This document shows positions 1-4,975 of a DNA stretch of 6,677 nt, in pieces. The notes below the pieces were generated by a model. That model saw nothing but the letters and a program-made list of their open reading frames with translations. It did not search any database and was not told where the DNA came from. This DNA comes from Methylomonas sp. (GTDB lineage Bacteria; Pseudomonadota; Gammaproteobacteria; Methylococcales; Methylomonadaceae), in contig JALSIU010000016.1 in the NCBI GenBank assembly GCA_026989715.1, forward strand, positions 1 to 6,677, in the 5' to 3' direction. Position 1 is the first letter of the stretch. Every line of letters starts with the position of its first letter. A program made the translations under genes and the position numbers.

Positions 1-269
1 CACCGGGTCAAGAAACATTACAGACCGGTAAAGAGAATGTGACGATAAATTCAATAAGACCCATTGGTAACTATGGTATTGCCCCCGATTTTAGTGATGG
101 TCATAGCAGTGGCATTTATACGTGGGAGCTACTTTATAAACTAGGTAATGAATACGACACGCTTTGGCCGAGTTACTTAGCAGAAATAGCGGCGGCCGGT
201 GCAAGCCGCAGTGAAGCAAACACCCCTCCCGCCACTTCATGCTGTGGCGGAGGCGGATGCTCTTCATAA
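1..269 (+). CDS. DUF971 / GBBH-like N-terminal domain protein (3' part)
   Basis: This is the C-terminal part of a small DUF971 protein, the domain also called gamma-butyrobetaine hydroxylase-like N-terminal. The first complete codon is at base 3. The frame is open from the window edge and reads PGQETLQTGKEN before the GTG at 39, so the gene starts upstream and 39 is an internal Val codon. The family signature is clear: an R-P-I-G-N-Y stretch, then F-S-D-G-H-S-S-G-I-Y-T-W and a following L-Y-K-L-G. The protein ends in a Cys/Gly-rich tail (SCCGGGGCSS) that could bind a metal, which is inference only. Bacterial DUF971 proteins are poorly characterised; they are often conserved housekeeping genes and have been linked to Fe-S or ubiquinone gene neighbourhoods. 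A hairpin follows 16 bases after the TAA, so this gene is probably transcriptionally separate from the pathway genes downstream. Confidence 0.88.
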   Translation, partial: PGQETLQTGKENVTINSIRPIGNYGIAPDFSDGHSSGIYTWELLYKLGNEYDTLWPSYLAEIAAAGASRSEANTPPATSCCGGGGCSS

Positions 270-285
270 ATGGTTGGCAATCAAC

Positions 286-304
286 GGGTACGCAATGCGT
301 ACCC
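286..304. terminator. Perfect 8-bp palindromic hairpin, possible terminator or REP-like repeat
   Basis: GGGTACGC and GCGTACCC form a perfect 8-bp stem around a 3-base AAT loop, starting 16 bases after the DUF971 stop codon. A weaker 4-bp hairpin (GTTG 273-276 with CAAC 282-285) lies directly before it. The T-tract is imperfect and delayed (ATTGATTTT at 311-319), so a Rho-independent terminator is plausible but not textbook. The symmetric GGGTACGC form also resembles the short palindromes that some proteobacteria carry in many intergenic copies, so it may be one copy of a genomic repeat. Either reading separates the DUF971 gene from the pyrrole-type cluster. Confidence 0.5.
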
Positions 305-311
305 TGCTCTA

Positions 312-340
312 TTGATTTTAAATACACCCTTGCATAAATA
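312..340 (+). promoter_or_regulatory. Possible sigma-70 promoter for the pathway operon
   Basis: TTGATT (312-317) and TAAATA (335-340) are 17 bases apart in the AT-rich gap between the hairpin and the ACP start at 362. The -35 element matches 4 of 6 consensus bases and the -10 only about 3 of 6. An alternative pair, TTGCAT (330-335) and TATATT (352-357), has a better -10, but it would place the transcription start at or inside the ACP start codon. Position is the main argument: this is the only non-coding stretch in front of the plus-strand set. No operator-like dyad was seen apart from the hairpin at 286-304. Confidence 0.25.
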
Positions 341-361
341 ACGCTAATTGTTATATTCAAC

Positions 362-598
362 ATGAAACAAAAAATTCGTACCTTTATATTTGATGAACTT
401 ATTTTTGTAGCAGAACCGGACAGTTTTTCTGATGATGCAGATTTACTGGAGGCGGGATTAGATAGTATGGGAATTATGCGTTTAATTATGTTTATTGAAG
501 AACAATTTGGCGTCACCTTACCTGATGCCGAAATTGACCCGGATAATGTAAAATCCTTTAATGCACTGGAACAATGGATTTTAGGTCACCAAAAATGA
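362..598 (+). CDS. Stand-alone acyl/peptidyl carrier protein (PltL/PigG-like)
   Basis: A 78-residue single-domain carrier protein. The phosphopantetheine attachment site is Ser35 in the motif G-L-D-S-M-G, at the start of predicted helix II, followed by an amphipathic helix ending in F-I-E-E-Q-F-G. The protein is acidic, as carriers usually are, and its length is close to that of the stand-alone carriers of prolyl-pyrrole pathways (about 80-90 residues). It should work in the cytoplasm, tethering an aminoacyl group, here inferred to be L-proline loaded by the adenylation enzyme at 1939-3375, through oxidation and later steps. No clear Shine-Dalgarno sequence precedes the ATG. Its TGA overlaps the next gene's ATG (ATGA, 595-598), so the two are probably translationally coupled. 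A fatty-acid or polyketide ACP cannot be excluded from this sequence alone; the proline assignment rests on the neighbours. Confidence 0.92.
   Translation: MKQKIRTFIFDELIFVAEPDSFSDDADLLEAGLDSMGIMRLIMFIEEQFGVTLPDAEIDPDNVKSFNALEQWILGHQK
583..585 (+). promoter_or_regulatory. Ribosome binding site deciding the start at 595
   Basis: AGG at 583-585 lies 9 bases before the ATG at 595, inside the end of the ACP gene. With the ATGA overlap it favours 595 over the in-frame ATG at 574, whose only upstream purine stretch (GGA at 568-570) is 3 bases away. Confidence 0.5.
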
Positions 599-1920
599 GC
601 AGTACCCAAAAAGAACCCTTATTAGCACTTAATCCTGCCGATTATCTTACTTTAACCATGGATGAGGAGATTCGTCAGGAGAATATGCCGGGAAGTTTAT
701 GTGGCTATGCCCTAGAACTTGAAAAAACACCTGATATTCATGCGCTAAATAAACGTATTTTAGAGTTTGGTGAGCGTTTTCCCTTAGCTTATGCCTCTTT
801 ACAACAGCGCAGTAAGCGTTTTTTTTGGTTTGAACGTGAATATAAGCATCAATTATTCATTCAGCACCATGCACCAAGCAATGTTAATGAGTCTGCCTTT
901 CACCACACTACCATCACGCGCTTACTGAATCATAAAGAGCCGCGTGCAACGCTCGCGCCCATCAGCTTTCATTTGATTCAAAGCGATCATAAAACCACAT
1001 TGCTACTACGCTGGATGCATCCATTTTGTGATGCCAAAGGTACAGGCTTAATTTTGCAATATCTGTGTACTGATAGTGCCGAGCAACGCCGTACATTTGA
1101 TTTTCCTAAACAAGCATCGCTTGTCAATCAACAATTAGGCAAATATAAATGGTGGCAAAAAATCCGTTTTTTTTTCAACGCTAAACGCTATATTACGCAA
1201 CTGGATAAACTGCAAAGCATTATCCATGCCGACACGTCATTAACGCCTAAAGCATTAAATTTTAACACTTATACACTAACTCAGGCGCAAACACAGACCA
1301 TTAATAAACTCAGCAGGCAACAGGTCGGCATGACCGGTACCAGTTTGTATTATATTGGGTGTTTAATGCGCGCTTTGCATAAAATGAATCCCGAACAAAC
1401 AGGGGATGCCTACTGCACCCCTTATGCTTTTAATTTACGTAAAAATAAAGCCTTAAGCCCACTACTCGGCAATCATGTAGGGGCTTTATTTGCGCAAGCA
1501 CCTAAAGCGATATTGCATGATCGCGATGCATTATTTCAACATCTTAAACAACAACACGTCCAAGTCATACGCGAAAAATTAGACTATGCTTTCTTGCCGG
1601 TTATGTGGGCTGCCAGCTGGCTATCGTTGCAACGTCATGGCCAAGAATTACGCAAATCTTATGCTTCCGGTACTGAACGAAGTTCCTTTTGGTTTTCTGA
1701 TATCGGCCAAGTTGATTTATCGACCACCTCGCTGTTTGGCAGCAAAATTACCCAAGTATTCCATTTATGCCAAATTACCAGCCCTCCGGCATTGGCTTTT
1801 TTAAGCTGTCAATTCAATGACCGCTTAACCTTAAGTTATAACTTTATTGAACCCTTGTTTACGCCGCAATGGATTCAGCAGTTACATGAACAAGTCCTTG
1901 TTGAATTACTAACGCCTTAA
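595..1920 (+). CDS. CAT/condensation-fold acyltransferase (HxxxD type)
   Basis: The 441-residue protein looks like one domain of the chloramphenicol-acetyltransferase/condensation superfamily, which includes NRPS condensation domains, wax ester synthases, PapA-type and alcohol acyltransferases. Evidence is a reduced active-site motif M-H-P-F-C-D-A-K-G, with catalytic His142 and Asp146 in place of HHxxxDG, after a hydrophobic strand (T-L-L-L-R-W), and a later N-L-R-K-N followed by L-L-G-N-H-V-G-A-L-F, typical of the second half of this fold. The length of about 440 residues fits. No signal peptide or membrane segment is apparent. The start at 595 makes an ATGA overlap with the ACP gene; an in-frame ATG at 574 would add seven residues. 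Because it directly follows the carrier gene and no thioesterase is present, it probably transfers the carrier-bound acyl (pyrrolyl) group to an alcohol or amine acceptor; that substrate is inference. Two T-runs (8 T at 819-826, 9 T at 1167-1175) lie within the gene. Confidence 0.82.
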   Translation: MSSTQKEPLLALNPADYLTLTMDEEIRQENMPGSLCGYALELEKTPDIHALNKRILEFGERFPLAYASLQQRSKRFFWFEREYKHQLFIQHHAPSNVNESAFHHTTITRLLNHKEPRATLAPISFHLIQSDHKTTLLLRWMHPFCDAKGTGLILQYLCTDSAEQRRTFDFPKQASLVNQQLGKYKWWQKIRFFFNAKRYITQLDKLQSIIHADTSLTPKALNFNTYTLTQAQTQTINKLSRQQVGMTGTSLYYIGCLMRALHKMNPEQTGDAYCTPYAFNLRKNKALSPLLGNHVGALFAQAPKAILHDRDALFQHLKQQHVQVIREKLDYAFLPVMWAASWLSLQRHGQELRKSYASGTERSSFWFSDIGQVDLSTTSLFGSKITQVFHLCQITSPPALAFLSCQFNDRLTLSYNFIEPLFTPQWIQQLHEQVLVELLTP

Positions 1921-1938
1921 GTTTTTTGCTATATTGCT

Positions 1939-3375
1939 ATGAATATCGTCAGTCATTTTTTGCAGCAATGCGCAAAATCGCCCGAAAAATGGGCGTTTGT
2001 AGAAGCTGAGCAATACATTAGCTACCAGCAATTCCAGGCACGCGTCGCTAAAATAGCAACTTACCTGCAACAGCAATCAGCACAAGGTTGTTGTATTGCC
2101 ATAGCCTTAGAGCGCGGTATTAATGCGGCCAGTTGTATTTATGGTATTTTAAGTGCAGGGGCAATTTATTTGCCTTTAGATATTAAAAACCCTGCACCAC
2201 GCTTAAACTTTATTATTAATGATGCGCAACCTAAATATATTATTGGCCTTGGTACTGCACCTCACTGGCTAAAGGCCAATGAGAAATGGCTGGATTTAAC
2301 GGATATTCTGCATACGACGGCAGATTTTCACTTAAGCGATGTAAGTGCAAGTGCTTTAGCCGCTATACTCTACACCTCGGGCTCAACCGGTACCCCGAAA
2401 GGGGTCGCGCTGAGTCACAGTGCTTTGCTCAATTTTTGCCATTGGGCGCAGCAAACTTTCCATATTGATGCCACGGCACGCCTTGCCAGCCTGACTCCTT
2501 TTCATTTCGATTTATCTATTTTTGATTTATTCACCAGTCTTGCCGCAGGTGCCAGCGTTTATTTTATACCTGCACCATTGACTTTAGCCCCAAGCCGCCT
2601 GAGTACTTGGCTCAGCGACCAGCAAATCACAGTATGGTATACCGTTCCGTCAATATTAAGTTTTTTAGCTTTAAAAGGCTCTTTACATGACACGCCCCTC
2701 CCTAAATTAAAACAACTATTATTTGCCGGAGAAGTCTTTCCTAGTGCACAGCTCATTACACTAACCAACTTACTCCCGCAAACTGAGCTATATAATTTAT
2801 ACGGCCCTACCGAAACAAATGTCTGTTGTTATTGGCGGATTGAACGGGCACAACTCACCACGACACAAAATATCCCCATAGGCAAACCTGCCTGTCAGGC
2901 AAACTTAAGCATCAATCCCGAAACACAAGAGCTATTAGTCAACAGTCCTAGCAATTTTTCCGGTTATTGGCAGGCAGGAAAATTACACGCGTTGCAAACA
3001 AGCGACTACCCAACAGGCGATAAAGTTTCGCGTAATGCACAGGGTGAATATTGTTACCACGGACGCTTAGACCGCATGCTGAAATGTTCCGGCTATCGAG
3101 TAGAACCCGCCGAAATTGAGCATAATATCAATCAACTGACAGGCATAGCTGCCTGTGCAGTCGTTGGCATAAAAGATAAAACCAGTGGACAACGCCCTGT
3201 AGCGGCGGTGGTATTAAAACCGGGAGCTGATTTAGCAACTAGCATTAAGCCCTTGCGCCAACAACTTGCAGCTTATATGCAACCCTGTCAATTTATTACC
3301 TTAGCCAACTTACCTGTTTTATCGAACGGCAAAACAGATTATCAAGCCATTCAATCTTTATTCAATAAGCCATGA
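1939..3375 (+). CDS. Stand-alone adenylation enzyme, predicted L-prolyl-ACP ligase (PltF/RedM-like)
   Basis: The 478-residue ANL-superfamily enzyme activates an amino acid as its AMP ester and loads it on a carrier thiol. Core motifs in order: L-Y-T-S-G-S-T-G-T-P-K-G (144-155), F-H-F-D (188-191), L-Y-G-P-T-E-T (287-293), Y-P-T-G-D (357-361), G-R-L-D-R (375-379) and N-G-K with catalytic Lys465. Hand alignment to GrsA gives specificity residues D191, L192, F195, Y234, L261, A263, L287, V295, C296, i.e. DLFYLALVC. I recall DLLYLALV as the code of L-proline-activating stand-alone domains (PltF, RedM, CloN4), so only one position differs. There is no fused carrier, condensation or thioesterase domain, and the length is close to PltF-type enzymes. 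The likely partner is the ACP at 362-598. The gene starts 18 bases after the acyltransferase with no visible Shine-Dalgarno sequence, and its TGA overlaps the next ATG. D-alanine-carrier ligase (DltA-like) is the main alternative, but no other dlt genes are present. Confidence 0.88.
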   Translation: MNIVSHFLQQCAKSPEKWAFVEAEQYISYQQFQARVAKIATYLQQQSAQGCCIAIALERGINAASCIYGILSAGAIYLPLDIKNPAPRLNFIINDAQPKYIIGLGTAPHWLKANEKWLDLTDILHTTADFHLSDVSASALAAILYTSGSTGTPKGVALSHSALLNFCHWAQQTFHIDATARLASLTPFHFDLSIFDLFTSLAAGASVYFIPAPLTLAPSRLSTWLSDQQITVWYTVPSILSFLALKGSLHDTPLPKLKQLLFAGEVFPSAQLITLTNLLPQTELYNLYGPTETNVCCYWRIERAQLTTTQNIPIGKPACQANLSINPETQELLVNSPSNFSGYWQAGKLHALQTSDYPTGDKVSRNAQGEYCYHGRLDRMLKCSGYRVEPAEIEHNINQLTGIAACAVVGIKDKTSGQRPVAAVVLKPGADLATSIKPLRQQLAAYMQPCQFITLANLPVLSNGKTDYQAIQSLFNKP

Positions 3376-4457
3376 CTTATTCACAAATCCCCCCTATGGG
3401 TAACGCCCTAGCCTCTAAACACCGCTTACAATATTGCGCAGCCAAAAACTTATTAAAACATGCCATTGCAACAGAGTTCGGTGGCTTAGGTGATAATTTT
3501 CAGGCACTGGTCGCCGCCCATTTTGCATTAGGCAAATCTTGTCAAGATACAGGCTTGGTTTTATCAATCAATGCACACTTATGGGGAGCAGTTTTTCCTG
3601 TACTGCGCTATGGCTGTGCCGAGCAACAAACCACTTGGCTACCTGCACTACTGGCCGGAGACATCATCGCAGGTCATGCCATTACCGAACCACAAGCCGG
3701 TTCAGACCTTAATGCACTCACAACGCATGCCGGTAAAACACAAACCGGCTTTGTACTTAATGGCCAGAAACGCTTTATCACCAATACGCCTATTGCAGAT
3801 ATGATGATTGTTTATGCAAAATTAGATCATAAACTATCCGCTTTTATTGTGCGCGCAGATGATTTAGGAGCAAATTTTACCGATGCGTCTCAAGTTGATG
3901 GCTGTGCAAGCGCGACGATGGGCGACATTATTTTGCAAGATTGCCAGCTTCCCCACAATCGCCTACTCGGTAAAGCGGGGGCAGGCAATATGATGATTCA
4001 AAGTGCTTTAGAGTTAGAGCGTGCCTTTATTTTTGCAGGTATCAACGGCATTATGCACTGGCAACTACAACAGATTATCCAGTACAGCCGTAAACGCAGG
4101 GTGGAAAACACTCATTTAGGTCATAAACAAGCTATTAGTCATAAAATTGCCGACATGAAGCTACGCTTAGACAGTAGTCTGTTATGGGTGAATGAATGCG
4201 CCAGATTAAAAGATAACAATAAGCGCATTAGTTTAGCCAGCGCACAGACAAAACTTTTTGCCGCAGACGCTTTTTTACAATCGAGTCTTGATGCGGTGCA
4301 TATTATGGGAGCTAGTGGCCTCATGGCTACCCAAAAAATGGCCGTCTTGGTACAAGATGCAATGGCGAGTCGCTTATTTTCCGGTAGCTCAGAAATCCAA
4401 AAGAATATGATTGCGGCATTATTAGGTACTGGTAGTGGTTATAAAAGCAAGTCATAA
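3372..4457 (+). CDS. Acyl-CoA dehydrogenase family, predicted prolyl-ACP dehydrogenase (PltE/PigA/CloN3-like)
   Basis: This 361-residue flavoprotein belongs to the acyl-CoA dehydrogenase fold. It shows E-F-G-G-L-G (35-40), the family signature H-A-I-T-E-P-Q-A-G-S-D (102-112) with F-I-T-N (135-138) in the middle beta domain, and the C-terminal helical region ending S-G-S-S-E-I-Q (337-343). The usual catalytic Glu of medium-chain enzymes (in Y-E-G-T) is replaced by Ser337, while Glu216 in L-E-L-E-R sits where isovaleryl-CoA dehydrogenase and prolyl-carrier dehydrogenases keep theirs. In that subgroup the enzyme oxidises L-prolyl-S-carrier to pyrrolyl-2-carboxyl-S-carrier using FAD and O2. The N-terminal helical domain looks about 20-30 residues shorter than in typical 380-residue family members, with no obvious upstream start because the ATG overlaps the adenylation gene's stop (ATGA). 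That overlap ties the two functions together. A fatty-acyl-CoA dehydrogenase is the alternative, less likely given context and the Glu position. Confidence 0.88.
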   Translation: MTYSQIPPMGNALASKHRLQYCAAKNLLKHAIATEFGGLGDNFQALVAAHFALGKSCQDTGLVLSINAHLWGAVFPVLRYGCAEQQTTWLPALLAGDIIAGHAITEPQAGSDLNALTTHAGKTQTGFVLNGQKRFITNTPIADMMIVYAKLDHKLSAFIVRADDLGANFTDASQVDGCASATMGDIILQDCQLPHNRLLGKAGAGNMMIQSALELERAFIFAGINGIMHWQLQQIIQYSRKRRVENTHLGHKQAISHKIADMKLRLDSSLLWVNECARLKDNNKRISLASAQTKLFAADAFLQSSLDAVHIMGASGLMATQKMAVLVQDAMASRLFSGSSEIQKNMIAALLGTGSGYKSKS

Positions 4458-4490
4458 TACTAAAATTCCCCCTCAACACTGTCACTCATT

Positions 4491-4967
4491 ATGTTTTTTC
4501 GTGCCTTACTTGCTTTTTTACTGGTACCGGTTGTCGTGGCCGGCATCACGCCTTACCTACTTGCACAATATGACCCTTTTAAAGGCTCACCTTATTTATT
4601 ACTAGGCTTAATTGTGATTGGCTTTGGTTTAATGATGCTTTTATGGTGCGTGCGTGACTTTTATGTCGCAGGCAAAGGCACATTAGCCCCTTGGGATCCT
4701 CCTAAAAAACTGGTAACCATTGGTTTATACCGACACGTTAGAAACCCAATGTATATTGCCGTCTTTTTTATTTTATCCGGCTGGATTATAACAACGGCCT
4801 CACCTTTTATTTTTGGCTTTAGCATATGCTTATTGACGGCTTTTTACTTTAGGGTCAAGATGCACGAAGAGCCTTGGGCTGAAAAAAGGTTTGGGACTGA
4901 GTGGCAGGTATATAAAAATCATGTACCACGTTGGTTACCGCAAATAAAAGCCTATTACAATAAATAA
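4491..4967 (+). CDS. Isoprenylcysteine carboxyl methyltransferase-like membrane methyltransferase
   Basis: A 158-residue integral membrane protein of the ICMT/phospholipid methyltransferase family. Hydrophobic segments lie at about 5-25, 36-55, 90-103 and 104-121. The family's C-terminal signature is present: G-T-L-A-P-W (63-68), then L-Y-R-H-V-R-N-P-M-Y-I (78-88), then a cytoplasmic H-E-E-P-W-A-E-K-R-F-G (125-135) with W-Q-V-Y-K-N-H-V-P-R-W-L-P. These regions bind S-adenosylmethionine in characterised relatives. Bacterial members methylate diverse lipophilic or carboxyl substrates and are mostly uncharacterised, so the acceptor here is unknown. It follows the dehydrogenase on the same strand after 33 bases with no strong terminator in between, so it is probably in the same transcript. 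O- or N-methylation of the pathway product, or of the acceptor to which it is attached, is a guess from position. A housekeeping role independent of the cluster is also possible. Confidence 0.85.
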   Translation: MFFRALLAFLLVPVVVAGITPYLLAQYDPFKGSPYLLLGLIVIGFGLMMLLWCVRDFYVAGKGTLAPWDPPKKLVTIGLYRHVRNPMYIAVFFILSGWIITTASPFIFGFSICLLTAFYFRVKMHEEPWAEKRFGTEWQVYKNHVPRWLPQIKAYYNK

Positions 4968-4975
4968 TCCACGGC

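Noticed and set aside
39..41. GTG at 39 as the start of the DUF971 gene
   Set aside because: The frame is open to base 3 and encodes the family-like P-G-Q-E-T-L-Q-T-G-K stretch, so the GTG is internal and the gene begins upstream of the window.
91..516. 141-codon minus-strand open frame across the DUF971 end, gap and ACP
   Set aside because: Its translation is low-complexity and Ser/Ile/Cys/His-rich with no family features, and it is antisense to two well-supported genes.
574..594. ATG at 574 as the acyltransferase start
   Set aside because: It would overlap the ACP gene by 25 bases with poorly placed purines; the ATG at 595 gives an ATGA overlap and a well-spaced AGG.
1939..3375. D-alanine ligase of a dlt operon
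   Set aside because: The ACP neighbour would fit, but DltB/DltD are absent and the pocket residues match the proline rather than the D-alanine pattern.
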